NCBI GenBank assembly: GCA_021292105.1
Contig: CM037866.1
Span: 4,749,502-4,813,501, forward strand
From: Anadara kagoshimensis
Lineage: Eukaryota; Mollusca; Bivalvia; Arcoida; Arcidae
DNA: 64,000 nucleotides
Direction: 5' to 3'
Below are positions 20,616 through 32,709 of this stretch, in pieces. The notes beneath the pieces are model-generated. The model worked only from the letters and a program-made list of their open reading frames with translations. It made no database searches and was not told the DNA's origin. Position 1 is the first letter of the stretch. Each line of letters begins with the position of its first letter. The position numbers and the translations under genes were made by a program.

Positions 20616-20850
20616 GAACTTATGAAAATTATCCTCTTGAACTTCGATTACAAAATGAATTTTCGATATATAGACCCATTTCTCAAATACACTAGGGAGA
20701 GAGAGATGGACTTTCGCAAACGGAACACGTTGATCTTTTAAGCGCGGACCTACATGAAAACACCAGATCGGAGAGAGATAGAGAGAGGGGCGAATTTGAA
20801 CCTTTGTGAAAGCCAATTTATGTATTTTCAGCGCAGACCTCACCAAAAAC

Positions 20851-20902
<52 letters not shown>

Positions 20903-20975
20903 GCGGACCTTCGTGAAAGCAATTTAAAGGTCTTTTTAGCACGGACCTCCTTGAAAACAACAGAAACTAGTATGA

Positions 20976-21026
<51 letters not shown>
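20553..21026. repeat. Cluster of (CT)n and (GA)n tracts separated by a 'cggacct' repeat
   Basis: A CT tract at 20553-20611 and GA tracts at 20853-20897 and 20981-21026 are linked by copies of 'gcggacct(c/t)c(g/t)tgaaa'. The same spacer phrase is tandemly arrayed at 22440-22790. Confidence 0.88.
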
Positions 21027-21029
<3 letters not shown>

Positions 21030-21256
21030 ACATCGAACAATAACAGTTGTGAAATTATTACAAATCAAAATAATCAAAATTTATAAGTCGTATATTTAAA
21101 CAATAGACCCCTGACGACATGTCAATGACAAGACGACCATGTCTTGTTTATTTTGAGATAGATTTAAAGCCGTAAATTCCACTTTAAAACTTCTCAAGCC
21201 CCCTGCACTAAATACTCGGATATTAAACCATACAGTTTATTAACTACACATTTATC

Positions 21257-21923
21257 TACAGTACAGACCTGTCGAAAGTTTAACACTGAGCTAACAAAAA
21301 GGGAATGAATCTCAGCTGCTGAGTGGCCGAAATAATGATAGCTGTAGAAAGTTTTAGAAATTTAAAATTTTGTTCATAAATTTAAGGGTTCATTTTAGAG
21401 ATCATCTCGAGATTAACCGTCGTTATTCTTGTTTTATTTTTAGTACGATAAAAGATCTGCAAAAAATGCCAAATTTAAGATAAGGAAAATCTTAATTAAA
21501 CTGGGACCAGGTCACTAGCAATATTCGGCATTCGTCGACTCCTTTTCTTAGGTCAGTGATCACTGCGGTAGCTCAGTTGGTAGAGTGCTCGCTCCGTAAG
21601 TTGGATGTCGTGGGTTCGATCCCTGACCAGGTCTGACACAAGACCTGAAAGTGGGTAGTGGAAGTACTCGGCATTAGTCATACGAAATAAAAGTCATGGT
21701 TCTTTCGGATACGAACTTAAAATAAACAAGGTCTTGTGTCACAGTAGGCTTGGCATGATAAAGAAGCCTGCTATATAATGCCACCAGCGCAACACACAAG
21801 CAAAATTTCCTTATAGCTAGCTGGAGACGTCTAGATATAAGTGAAATATTCTTGACTGGGGCATTAAACATCAATACTCAACTCTCGCAGGTCAGTGTTA
21901 AACTTTCGACAGGTCAGTACTAT
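21257..21923. mobile_element. MITE-1 copy interrupted by a SINE-A
   Basis: The left end (CAGTACAGACCTGTCGAAAG) is at 21257 and the right end (TTTCGACAGGTCAGTACT) at about 21905-21923. Between them the MITE interior is diverged and a SINE-A occupies 21564-21884. Confidence 0.7.
21564..21884 (+). mobile_element. SINE-A, best-preserved copy
   Basis: The head has A box TAGCTCAGTTGGTAGAG and B box GGTTCGATCCC, as in a tRNA, but no acceptor stem. The body includes 'agtcatggttctttcgga' and 'aggtcttgtgtcacagt'. The tail is 'gacgtctagatataagtg', 'aatattcttgactggggc' and an 'attaaac...actcaact' end. Confidence 0.88.
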
Positions 21924-22374
21924 GGAAGCTTTTCTAAATTTACAGGTGTATGTAACCTTTTTATCTTTTGTACACCCCAGCTTTCTGTATTGTTCTCGCT
22001 TGACTGATACAAAATCAAGATATCTTGTGACACATGTTTTTCATGTTGTCACGTGATTATCTTGATGTTCATCAGCAGTCACGTGGTTTGTCAGGCCCAT
22101 TATCAGCAGTCTCGTGCTTCATAATTACTCTTATAAAGAATTGCGCGAGTTAATTGTTCAGCACTGGTAATTTGCAATTAATTTTTAGATAAACCTGTTT
22201 TTGACAAATTTGAAGCATAAAGCAATTTGTGTTTAATTACAGTTACTGATAAAGAAATAACAATTTGTTTAATTATAAATCTATGATAATATCTGTTTGT
22301 AAACACCACCACGACTGTATCTTGTTACAGCACAGTGGGCGGTTACCGGTATATGATCGCAACTTAGAATCAAT

Positions 22375-22397
22375 AATGAGAGAGAGAGAGAATCAAT

Positions 22398-22444
<47 letters not shown>

Positions 22445-22790
22445 CAAACTCGGACTTCCACGAGAACCACACGGACCTCCGTGAAAACAACACATTTGAT
22501 ATCGGACCTCTATGAAAGCAACATTTAATTAGTGTGGTAGAGTGTGGTAAGCGCGGACCTCCGTGATACCGGACCTCTGTGAAAGCAACACATATAATAT
22601 CGGACCTCTGTAAAAAGCAAGATTGCTTAGACTCTCGTGAGTGCGGACCTCCGTGAAAACAACACATCTGTGAAAGCAACATTGCTTAGACTCTCGTGAG
22701 TGCTGACCTCCGTGAAAACAACACATCTGTGAAAGCAACATTGCTTAGACTCTCGTGAGTGCGGGCCTTCGTGAAAATACTATAAATACG
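22375..22790. repeat. (GA)n tract plus about 60-bp minisatellite
   Basis: After GA tracts at 22378-22442, units built on GCGGACCTCCGTGAAAACAA and TTGCTTAGACTCTCGTGAGT repeat; the last three start at 22643, 22702 and 22761 (period 59-60). Minus-strand open frames here are artefacts. Confidence 0.88.
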
Positions 22791-22926
22791 ATCAGCGTTA
22801 CAGCAACGTCTCGCCTTTCGTATTATTTTTTCTTCTAAAAATTTGTCAAACAAAAGCAAAAAGTATCTCAATAGCAGTGCATGCGCAGTGATACAGTTCA
22901 TTACTTTATGGAAATAGTAAATCAAT

Positions 22927-22931
<5 letters not shown>

Positions 22932-22974
<43 letters not shown>
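22932..22974. repeat. (GA)n microsatellite
   Basis: An uninterrupted GA run. Confidence 0.97.
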
Positions 22975-22976
<2 letters not shown>

Positions 22977-23039
22977 CAAACAGTAAACAGTAACACCAAT
23001 AACGACCTCCAGATAAGTCAATAAATTAAGTACTTAAAC

Positions 23040-23413
23040 AACACATAGAACATGGTAATAGAGATATTATCGCCTACCCCCACCGATTTTGTCTGATGTT
23101 CAGTTAAGATTGAACAGTAATGATAAAGATTTTTTACAACAATCTTTGTTTTAGACACTTAGTCGATACAATAAGTATCGCCCAACATAAATCAAAGTAT
23201 ATTTTCGAATACCCTGACGTGTCTTTAATTTGTAAATGGTATGTTATGGTTTTCGTTAAATAAATAAAAAAAATGAATATATAAATCCAATTTATTTTCA
23301 AGTATGATGTCTTTAAATGACCTTTAGTGATGTTGGTAAAATAAAATAAATAAATACATGTACATAAATAAATAAATAAATAGATAAATAAATAAATAAA
23401 TTAATTAATTAAA
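23040..23413. other. No gene seen; (AAAT)n-rich
   Basis: AT-rich sequence with degenerate 'aaataaataaat' runs. The same motif resumes beyond the MITE at 24205-24325, so the transposon inserted in a simple-repeat tract. Confidence 0.6.
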
Positions 23414-23415
23414 TA

Positions 23416-24162
23416 CAGTAAAACCTCTCTAAACCGGACAAGCTCCGGACCAAAAATTTTGTCCGGTTTAGGGAGGTGTCCGGTTTAGAGAGGTTTTGAA
23501 ATTTTAACTTGGCTTATCTCCCCTTAACTAAATCAATCAAGAAAGATGTAATACATGTCAGAGAAGCCACAATCAACAACTGTTAAGTACACATCTCATT
23601 ATAGGATATGCTAAATGTAAAAGCACTAATTGGTTTTAAATCACCTTTAATTCACTTTCTTAAGAAGATTCTAATTAGGGTACTCAAGACAAATAGACTA
23701 CCTTTATTAATCCCTAAAAATAAAGAAAAATCACAAAAAGAAAGAATATATATATATATATATATATTATAGAGATAAAAAATATTTAATAAATAAATAA
23801 TTGAATTAAATACCAAATGTTTTAAAGTTTTAAATGAGAATAAAAAAAAATTAAATAAAATTATGATTTTTAAGTGATCATAATTGAATATTTTTATAGA
23901 TCGGTTTAAAACTAATATATTTAAAAAGAAAAAAACAAGTAATTAAAAAAATCAAAATGTTGTCCGGTTTAGAGAGGTTCAATTTTAAGGATATAAGCAA
24001 CTTGGGACTAAAAAGTTTGTCCGGTGTCCGGAATAGAGAGTGTCCGGTTTAGAGAGGTTCTTGTTAATTGAAATAAAGAAGGATAAATTCGGGACCAAAT
24101 ATTTTGTCCGGAATAGAGAGTTGTCCGGTTTAGAGAGTGTCCGGTTTAGGGAGGTTTCACTG
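23416..24162. mobile_element. 747-bp TA-flanked non-autonomous DNA transposon with CCGGTTTAGAGAGG ends
   Basis: The left terminus is CAGTAAAACCTCTCTAAACC and the right terminus is its near-perfect inverse (TTTAGGGAGGTTTCACTG). TA lies on each side (23414-23415 and 24163-24164). The phrase GTCCGGTTTAGAGAGG and variants recur seven or so times near both ends. The interior is AT-rich without a transposase. This fits a pogo/Tc1-mariner MITE. Confidence 0.88.
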
Positions 24163-24356
24163 TATTTTTAAATGCGATGTCTTTTAAAAATGGCCTTTAT
24201 CTTTTTCATTAAATAAATAAATAAATAAATAAATCATGAAATAAATAAATAAATGTACATTTGTAAATATATAAAGTAATACGTGAAAATTAATAAATTT
24301 AAATAAATAATAAATAAATAAGAGAAGTGTCATATTCTACTATGTAACGTTTTGAA

Positions 24357-24650
24357 TAATCAAAAACAAACATACTAACCCATGTCCGAATCACAATCCA
24401 GAAGCAAAGCAAACACTTTGGAACTGACAAGTTATTTTAGACACGTGAACTTCCACCAGGGAAGTGAGGCCGGGTGCTCCGGAAGGGTAAGCATCTCCTG
24501 TTCAGCTAGCTACTCCCGCCACGTGTGTAATCAAAATTGTGTGAAAGGAACATGGAACTATGAGACGTGAAATATATCGAGGGCAATCCTGGACACAGAG
24601 ACATAAAACTTATCAACAATACAGTGATGACGGCCATAAAATTTTTTCCA
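24357..24650 (-). mobile_element. PLE 3' end, truncated copy
   Basis: Minus-strand reading gives the end of the RT frame ('ggccgtcatcactgtattg') and the full 3' tail. It lies directly beside the simple-repeat tract at 24205-24325. Confidence 0.88.
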
Positions 24651-24689
24651 TCATAAACAGTATAGACCAGAAAAAAATTAAAACTGAGC

Positions 24690-25620
24690 TGATGCACTGA
24701 AAGGAGTCGAGGGTTCGAGTGCGGAGTGACCGAAGTATGGACAGCTAGTGGCCAGAAAAGTTGTTAAGACATGGGTACCAACTACCGAAATCTAGGTAAT
24801 AAGGGATCGGAATGAGCCGTCGACACCTATTCACTACTTGAGTGTTGAATTCTTGACAGATCTATCCTGGCCCCGGTTTCACAATCATTCCTTAGCTAAG
24901 ATTTTCCTTAACTTAAATTTAGCAAATTTTTGTAATCTCTTTTTGGAACTGTTGGTGAATATTTTTGTCAAAACTAAATGCACATGTTTAATTATAACAA
25001 TTATCTTAAAATTGACACCTTAAGTTCCTGAATATCTTCAAAATTAACAACATTATAAAGATATGAAATTTTGCAAGATTTAAGTTAAGGAAAATCTTAG
25101 ATAAGTTCAAATTCAAACTTTATTGTCATATAATCAGATGACAGATTGTGACAAACAAATACAATACAAAGAAGCAAGGAACATAAAAAATGAAACTGGG
25201 GCAAGTGTAACAATTACCCCTCAACTAAGATTTTTGAAATCGGGGCCTGTAGTATAAAAACTGCAGATGTAACAAATTACATTCAACCAACCAAAAAAAA
25301 AAAAAAAAACCCCAATCAATACAACCAACTTAATATATTCTGTCGCTTTTCCGTCAATGGAAGCCGCATGTTTTAAAAAGTTATTTCGTTAAATAAATGA
25401 TCATTATTTACATAATTAAATACAGTTTCAAATAATTTACGTCATTGCTGATCTGTAAATACTAAAAATTGACCTTGTTCTCAATGGAACAATACCTTGT
25501 ATTTAAATATACGGCAATGTTCCGTCAATTTGAAGTGGTAATGGGGTATTCATATGAACCAAACATCGAGTTATTTTTGTATAGACTTATTTATGGCCTA
25601 GGAAAGCGATATTTGCATGC
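24690..25620. other. No gene seen; MITE-1 scraps and a poly(A)-like run
   Basis: 24700-24840 has MITE-1 phrases (gagggttcgagtgcggagtg). 24870-25250 has two inverted-looking copies of 'cccggtttcacaatcattcc'/'gattttt..cggggcctg'. No exon is recognised. Confidence 0.5.
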
Positions 25621-25622
25621 AA

Positions 25623-25828
25623 TACAGACCTGTCGAAATTTTAACACCTACCTCGCGAACAGCAATAGAGGATCGGTTCCAAAGTTGCCGAGGTATAGGC
25701 CGAAAAAACTGCCGAAAGAAAGACAGCAGCTGCTATTGTCGAAATATAGCTAACCAGGGGTCGAGATGAGCAACTGATTCGACACTAATTTGTTGGATAA
25801 ATGTTAAACTTTTGACAGGTCTGTACTG
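25623..25828. mobile_element. MITE-1 copy
   Basis: ACAGACCTGTCGAAATTTTA on the left and AAACTTTTGACAGGTCTGTA on the right form inverted termini around a family-typical interior in reverse orientation. Confidence 0.85.
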
Positions 25829-25846
25829 TGCATTTGTTGTAAAATA

Positions 25847-26077
25847 CAGTACAAGCCTGTCAAACATTTAACACCAAGTTAAAGAATTAAAGCCAAATGG
25901 GACAGCTCATATTGGTCTATCGTTAGCTATATCCTGACAGCTTCTCGATAGCTGCAATCTCTTGGCTCACGACAGGTTTTCAGTCAATCACTAGCTATCC
26001 ATACCTCGACCACTCGGCAACCGAGCTTCGACTCCTTTTGGTTAGCTCAGTGTTAAACTTTCGACAGGTCTGTACTT
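25847..26077. mobile_element. MITE-1 copy
   Basis: It starts CAGTACAAGCCTGTCAAACA and ends ACTTTCGACAGGTCTGTACT. The interior carries 'ctatcgttagctatatcctg' and 'accgagcttcgactcctttt'. It sits 18 bp from the previous copy. Confidence 0.88.
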
Positions 26078-26202
26078 AACAGTCTCCGAAATTAAACAAA
26101 TGTGTTCGATTTTTATTAAATGTTTACCTAATGAACTGCTTTTAAAGATATGCACAGTAACGTTCTTGTATTTGAATTGGTCGGTGGTAAAACCATCATA
26201 TA

Positions 26203-26392
26203 CAGTACAGACCTGTCGAAAGTTGAACATTGAGCTAACCGTCGGAAAAAGAGTCGAAGATCGGATGTCGAGAGAAACAGCGAGAGATAGATAGCTTCGA
26301 GATATAGATAACGAGATGCCAAGATGAACTTTATGTAGATTTTGTAATTGTTAAGCTTAGCTTAATGTTAAACTTTGAACAAGCCGGTGCAT
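26203..26392. mobile_element. MITE-1 copy, short
   Basis: CAGTACAGACCTGTCGAAAG opens it. The right end (TAAACTTTGAACAAGCCGG) is diverged. That right end is duplicated together with flanking sequence at 26527-26590. Confidence 0.75.
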
Positions 26393-26394
26393 AT

Positions 26395-26464
26395 AATGGA
26401 CACAAGGGGTACAACAGCCTAGCTTTCAAATAATAATAATAATAATTAAAATAATAATATTATT

Positions 26465-26498
<34 letters not shown>

Positions 26499-26690
26499 GA
26501 AAAAACAAACAAGAAGGAGGTTCTTAATGTTAAACTTTGAACAAGCCGGTGCATATAATGGGCACAAGGGGTACAGCCTAGCTTTTAAATAATAATAATA
26601 ATAATAAAATATTAATAATAATAATGAATGATAATAATAAAATTAATAAACAGAAAAAACAAAAAAGAAGGAGGTTCGCCACTTTTCCCA
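26395..26690. repeat. (AAT)n tracts within a 180-bp direct duplication
   Basis: 'ggtgcatataatgg(a/g)cacaagg' followed by (AAT)n and 'acagaaaaaacaaa(c/a)aagaagg' occurs twice, at about 26340-26520 and 26525-26675. Confidence 0.8.
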
Positions 26691-26819
26691 AATTTCATAG
26701 GAACAATATTTTGGTGGAGTAAATGTGGCATTGGCTATTTGTATTTGCATCATGTACATGGGTGGGGACTTCCCAGTTTAGTTTGTGTCAAAATGGGAAC
26801 AAGTTTGAAATGAGAACTT

Positions 26820-27200
26820 ATTTCAGTTAAAACTTGTTTTATTTCGTATCAATTTGTAGAATTGTATATCGGTGGTTTAAGTTTACAATTTTCGAGGCCG
26901 TGACTTTTCAGTTATACGTGTTTACGTTTATTTCTTTTTCATTTGTGGAAATGTATATGGGTGGTTTAAATTTAGAAATTTGTTAATTCGTTTGTGGGGA
27001 CACTTTTGAAATGATATATAATTTCAGTTACAACATGTTTTATTATATTTTATTTCTGTAAGGAATTGTATCTGTAGTTTAAATCTACAAATTTTTTAAT
27101 TCGTTTCGTTGTCACTTTTGAATCAGTTATATCATGTTTTATTTTATTTCTTTTTACATTTGAGGAATTGTACATCGGTGTTTTAAATTTATAAATTTCT
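26820..27200. repeat. About 115-bp diverged tandem repeat, three to four copies
   Basis: Units contain 'cagttacaacatgttttatt', 'tttctttttcatttgtggaa' and 'gtggtttaaatttaga'. They differ by many substitutions. Confidence 0.65.
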
Positions 27201-27204
27201 TAAA

Positions 27205-28390
27205 AACAGTTAAAATATGATCTGAAATGTACTCAATCACAGCCAAATATTACTTACATTGTATTTAGTTTTGGGTGGATCTTATTTCATGTCATTACCT
27301 CTATTTAAATTCGATCTTAAAACTTTCTTTTTTAGGGTCATTTAAGACTACCGTTTAGTTCAGATGTTTGCACATTTGGTATCGGATTTCTGTTTACCTT
27401 GGAATTCTATTACAATACACATACAAAACCTTACACAACTTCTGTAATATGAAGCTTGAAATGCGTTCTTTCCAAATATTCACAAATTTTACGGAACCCG
27501 CACAGTGGCATATGTAGTGGAAAGAAGTTGTTTCTTATTTATCACTGCCTTTTAGGGAAAGAGGGGATATTATATTTTTGTTTCCGTCCGTCCATCCGTC
27601 CTTTATTCTGTCCTTCCGTCCGTTCGTCCGAAATTATTGTCTGTGCAATTCTTCAAAACTATGAAGCACTTTTTCATAAAACTTGATGCAAAGTATCAAC
27701 ATCGATAGGAGATGCGTATATTATTAACCTGAGTTAGTTTGCTCATTTCCCTGGAAGTTATTGCCCTTTGAAGATACCTGCTGGTGGGGGATCATAATTC
27801 ACTGAATTTACTTGTTTCGAAATAGTATTTTGTATATTCAAAATAGCTATATCGTATTTCCCAAATAGTGTTTCGTATTTTCGAAATAACTATTGCATAA
27901 ATACTAAATATTTTTACACATTTCACCTTGCGGACTCCGTACTTTTTTCTTTGAATAATCCAATTAAAACACATTATAACATGGGTAGAAACAGACGGGT
28001 ATATTGGTATTCATTTGTAAGTAGATATTATATGCTTGTCTGAGACATGCATTAATTTGTTTAGGGTGTTTGATTGAGTTTGTAAGAGGTATTCTTAGGG
28101 AGAAATTGGATTTGATCGATAACGCATTTGATTCAGTCGATCAAGGCCGATAACTCCTCTATCAATTTATTCATGCACAGAAACGGAAATCACCAAGAAA
28201 GTAAATACAAGTTTGTATGAGGACATGCATTAATTTGTTTTATAGCAACTGGTTGAGTTTGTAAGAGGTAACCATAGGTAGAAATTTTATTAAGTTAATC
28301 AAGGGGTATAACTCTTGGCTTTTATTTTATCTATGCATCAAAACGGACAAAGTGTTGGTTTCATTTGTAAGGGGAAGCAATGGGAGTGGA
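27205..28390. other. No gene seen
   Basis: AT-rich. A short 'ccgtccgtccatccgtcctt' simple repeat lies at 27585-27630, and a diverged duplication ('gagtttgtaagaggtaacc') at 28020-28300. No splice-bounded open stretch was recognised. Confidence 0.5.
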
Positions 28391-28654
28391 GTGGGCTAAT
28401 GGTATTTTACAGTTTCTTTTATAAAGACGATGAGGAATGGTAGAAGAGTGAAGTAGAGTAATGACTTATACGCCCCAGTCAAGATTCTTTTACGAGGAAT
28501 CAGTTTATGTATCATGGGGAAAACGGAGTGCCCGGAGAAAACTATCGGCCTTCGGTAAACGAGGTGACAAATTTTCTCAAATTACGATGGGACCTAATTG
28601 GGATTCGAGTCTAGGTGATGGGATCCGTAAGAGTGCACTTAGACCACTGGGCCA

Positions 28655-28984
28655 TGAGGCCGCGATGGTGTGATGGATAAGACGTCAGTCTGCAAATCCT
28701 GGGTCTTTCACTGCTGTAAGTTTGAGTCCTACTTCGATCACATGTGGGATGCCGTTGGTCTTTACTGGATCGCCTGGTATCGGTATAATGTGACTGGGGG
28801 TGGTTCCTTGTCTGCGGTGTACTGACTCTGTAAGCTAGCACGTTAAAGTCACACTGAGTGCGCGCTAGTACAGGGCAGACCATAAAACACACTCGCACTT
28901 TACATACATACATGAACTAGTTCTCGTCGCGAATAGCTGAAAAATTGTGGATGCTACGTTAAGCAACATTCAACCAACCAACCA
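28655..28984 (+). mobile_element. SINE-B with a 12-bp target-site duplication and (CCAA)n tail
   Basis: The head GATGGTGTGATGGATAAGAC and a B-box-like AGTTTGAGTCC precede a body matching the copy at 12941 (cgcgaatagctgaaaaattg, acgttaagcaacattcaacc). It ends in CCAACCAACCAA. ACCACTGGGCCA flanks it at 28643-28654 and 28985-28996. It is inserted in older SINE-A-like sequence. Confidence 0.92.
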
Positions 28985-28999
28985 ACCACTGGGCCACGG

Positions 29000-29410
29000 T
29001 GGCCCCAACGAAATAAAAGAAAGTACTACTTTATATTTTTGTTGTCAAACTGAATTCAATATCCATTAAAACCCGAATTTGAGAGATTTAAAATCGACGT
29101 GCGCTATAAAACCCTTACGCGTTGTCAAGTATGAGAAACGATTTACAGATCTTAACAGGCCGTAAAACTTTATGATCTGTTAAATGAGGAAAAAATCCTA
29201 CTGAACTTAAATATATTAGAATTTAATGAATACGCAATACACAAGAAAAAAACCTTTGATTTTAGACAATGAAACGGTTAAATCAAACATTTATAAATTC
29301 CAATGAAGTCAATTTTCCGAATTCGAAGTATTAAAATTTACTGCCGTTTTATTATTTACCTACGATGTATATATTTAAAGTAAATGACGAGGGAGAATTC
29401 AATAAATCAA
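29000..29410. other. No gene seen
   Basis: AT-rich, without recognised repeat ends or exons. Confidence 0.5.
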
Positions 29411-29415
29411 AAAAT

Positions 29416-29626
29416 ACAGGTCTGTCGAAAGTTTAACCATAAGTTAACAAATTAAAGCTAAATCGGCAGCTAACTCGGCCCTTCGTTATCACGACTTTTT
29501 TCTGAAACTGTTATCTATCTCTCGGCAGCTTTTCGGCCTATCGCTGTCAATAACTTGGTAACTAGACAGTCAGGTCTTGACTCCTTTCATAAGCACAATG
29601 TTAAGTTTTCGACAGGTCTGTACTTT
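29416..29626. mobile_element. MITE-1 copy
   Basis: ACAGGTCTGTCGAAAGTTTA and AAGTTTTCGACAGGTCTGTA are inverted termini. The interior has 'ttatctatctctcggcagct'. Confidence 0.85.
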
Positions 29627-29769
29627 ACATGGTGTTATCAACAGCTATTGTCATTACATAAGCTAACCGTTTAAACATGAAAATGATCATAAATTTGTAT
29701 AAATTTCTTTTCCTTCCTCTGACACCCGGGGAAAATTAATATCTTGGAGGCGTGCTCATTCTGGATATT

Positions 29770-30370
29770 CTTACAAAGCTGTTATGACATACAGCAAGTA
29801 TAATTTATATGAATAAGAACTGACAAGAATTCTGAATTTAGTTCATAAACACTATATGTATATATGAAGAAGTAAATTCGTTTGATTCAGAATTGATAAG
29901 AATTTGTTCATTAAACGTTTAAAATTTGAATTCTCTAGCCAGGGATATTTGAATTGATAATTTCTGGAAAATATATGAGATGTAGTGTCGGAATTTTGTT
30001 ATGCCATATACAAGGGAAATTCATTTGAATAGGAAGAGACAAGAATTTGTTTATTAGGCATTAAAAATTAGGATTTTCTTACCAGAGAAAAATAAGTAAC
30101 ATTAAATATTAAATTTTTTTTTATGCCATATACAAGGGAAATTCATCTGACTGGGAAGTGACAAGAACATTCGTTCAACGTTTAATATTAAGATTTTCTT
30201 ACCAGGGTTGCTTTAATTGAGAATTTAAAAAAAAATATATATGACATCGTAGTGTCGGAATTTTGTCATACCGTATACAACGTAAATTTATTTGAATAGG
30301 AAGTGACGAGAACTTGTCAGGATTTTTTGTCAGGGATATTTTTATTCAAGTTTTCAAAAATATATGTAGA
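29770..30370. repeat. About 110-125-bp diverged tandem repeat, five copies
   Basis: Each unit has '(gccatatacaagggaaattc)', 'gacaagaatttgtt' and 'attttcttaccaggg'. Copies begin near 29790, 29870, 30000, 30120 and 30270, with heavy divergence. Confidence 0.7.
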
Positions 30371-30374
30371 TTCA

Positions 30375-31220
30375 GGAATTTAGAAAATATGGATGCAAAG
30401 AAAAAGAAAAGGTTCGTATAAAAACAAATCATTATTTGAGCTGATTGGTGTCTAGTCGGGATTTTATTTATTTATTATTTATTTATTTATTTATTTATTT
30501 ATTATTTATTTTTTAAATTTATTTATTGAAAGACAACCAAATCCTCTGAAAAGTGCATTTACAAAAAATCAAAAAATTTTCTATATATTTACAAATTGGC
30601 GAATATTGTAAACTGCAAAGTTTCACTTAAGGATATATCAGCAGAAATATACCACACCAATATGCTAATTTTGTTTTGATAAAAAAAATATGATCTATTT
30701 TATCTCGTAACAAATAATTTAAAAAATCACACGAGAAATTAAAATTCAAAAACATTCACTTAAAATTTATACTTCTGCTATTAAATACACTCATAAAAAC
30801 TAGAATTTGAAAGACTGTTTTATTTATTTTATTTATTTATTTTATTATTACACAAAGTAGTTTAAATTATCGACTAAAAAACTAGGCTGACGTTCATTTA
30901 TTATTTAATTTTATTTTTATTTAAAAAAAATCGATGGTATAAAATTTATTCCTTAAAAAGACTTTTATACATGAATAAGTTCACAGAAAAATTTAAATAC
31001 CGTTTAAAATTTAATAATAACGTTTAACACAGTGATGTAGAATTAGTCAATATGTAATGATGTATTTATTCAAATTAAAGTTCATATGTTCATTTAATGT
31101 GTAAATTATAGGTTGGTAAAACGTTTAATAGGTGAATATAAACATGTTTCTTTCAAAATCCATATAACCCGTCATTTAAACGGTTATATGGAAAATGTAT
31201 TTTTTTCAATAACGTACTTC
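30375..31220. other. No gene seen; (TTTA)n at about 30465-30525
   Basis: Very AT-rich sequence with a TTTA simple repeat and no recognisable exon. Confidence 0.55.
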
Positions 31221-31224
31221 GGTA

Positions 31225-31395
31225 CAAATTTTGTCAACATAAATTTTTCCCGTTAACATTATTTATTTTCTATTATTTAGATATTCACAATAGTGGTGTT
31301 TTTTCCCATAACATTATTTTTTTCTATTATTTAGATATTCACAACAGTGTTTTTTTCCCCATAATATCTTTATTTTCTATTATACATACTTAGAT
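31225..31395. repeat. About 57-bp tandem repeat, three copies
   Basis: 'tattttctattatttagata' with 'ttcacaatagtg' and 'tttttcccataacatta' recurs three times. Confidence 0.75.
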
Positions 31396-31399
31396 ATTT

Positions 31400-32265
31400 G
31401 AAAAATAAACACGATAGCAGTACCGTAACTAGACCCTTAAATAAACCGAGGCAAGAAGTGAAGATCAATCGAAATACAGTACCAACATAGTCTCCCTTTG
31501 TCAACTCGCAATAAAAAGTTTGATGACTGGTCCTTGGCTTTTTGATGTTTTTCCCTTCTTTCATGGCTCTTTAACCCTTTGTTCACCCATAGCGATTGTT
31601 CAGTCCTTAAAGGTTTTCGATATAAACCTTTTATTTCTAGATCCTGAACTAAATGAATATGCACAAAAGCCCCATCCATATTTGGGGAATAACTTTGCCA
31701 GTCACAACTGAAACGCTTGCCTTGTTCATGTTTTTGTAACTTTTACTGGGCGGACAAAATTAAGTACGCTCATTTTCATTTAAGGGTTCCGCGGATTCTG
31801 ATCTTTTATGTAATATACTGTGTTTCAAGTTTCTCCTTAACAGTTACACCCAAGTCACCTTCCAATTTTGATATTTTTCAGGTATATCAAAACTAGTTTC
31901 TTTTTTCAGCGCAGTTTCATGTAAACTGTCACAAGTTGAAGGAATATCTTATTAACACTTGGAATGATTGCAACCCAATCACATCCTGGAAAAAAATGAC
32001 GACCGTCGGGACTCTCTCTCTCTCAAAATATCACTTCTGCGAAAAAGTATTTGGTTAAATTTTTACCGAGGCAGTTGCCTCGGTTGCCTCATAGGTAGTT
32101 ACGGTACTGCGATAGACAAGTTTTCAAAAGCGCGCGCTAAGGGGATCAGTGTCTCTCACCGCCTAGGATCGAATCCCACTTGGTCCTTGAGTTAGAAAGT
32201 TTGTCAATTCGCTTGCCAAAGGTCGGTGTTTTTCTCTGGGTACTTTGGTTTCTTCCACTCAGGAC
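31400..32265. other. Possible decayed coding fragment on the minus strand, otherwise nothing recognised
   Basis: An 80-codon minus-strand stretch (31679 to 31437) has coding-like composition (VQDLEIKGLYRKPLRTEQSL) but matches no family I recognise and is bounded by stops rather than splice sites. It may be transposon debris. A SINE-like segment starts near 32105. Confidence 0.3.
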
Positions 32266-32271
32266 AACCGT

Positions 32272-32706
32272 TGCGGTAGCTCAGTTGGTAGAGTGCTCGT
32301 TCCGTAAGCGTCCGGATCTGACCCAAGACTTGAAAGTGGGTAGTGACTGTTCTTTCGCCAAGCACTTGAAAGTCATGGTTCTTACGGACGAGGCCCCGTG
32401 TCACGGTGGGCTTTGCACGCTGATGAATCCTGCTGCATAATACCTTCAGCGCAACGCACAGGCGAAATTTCTGCACCTTAGCCTATAGCTGTGTCCTATA
32501 TCATTTTTTTTAATTTATTCATAAAATACATTTAAAAATTGGTATCTGACAATATACATTCAAAAATGGTATATGACAATATACCATTTTTTAATGTATT
32601 TAATGATTAAATTTTAAAAAAGGTATATGACAGCTGGTGACGTCTCGATATAAGTGAAATGCAATGTATTCTTGACTGGGGCGTTAAACACCATTACTCA
32701 ACTCAA
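32272..32706 (+). mobile_element. SINE-A with an internal insertion
   Basis: The head TGCGGTAGCTCAGTTGGTAG starts at 32272 and the tail 'gacgtctcgatataagtgaa' ends near 32706. Between them, 32495-32635 is AT-rich with 'ggtatatgacaatatacc' duplicated around it, apparently a later insertion or local duplication. The B box is lost. Confidence 0.75.
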
Positions 32707-32709
32707 CTC

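Noticed and set aside
21564-21640. tRNA genes (also at 15815, 16095, 32272, 35509, 12945, 28660)
   Set aside because: A and B boxes are present but acceptor stems and full cloverleaves are not, and each head continues into a shared SINE body and tail.
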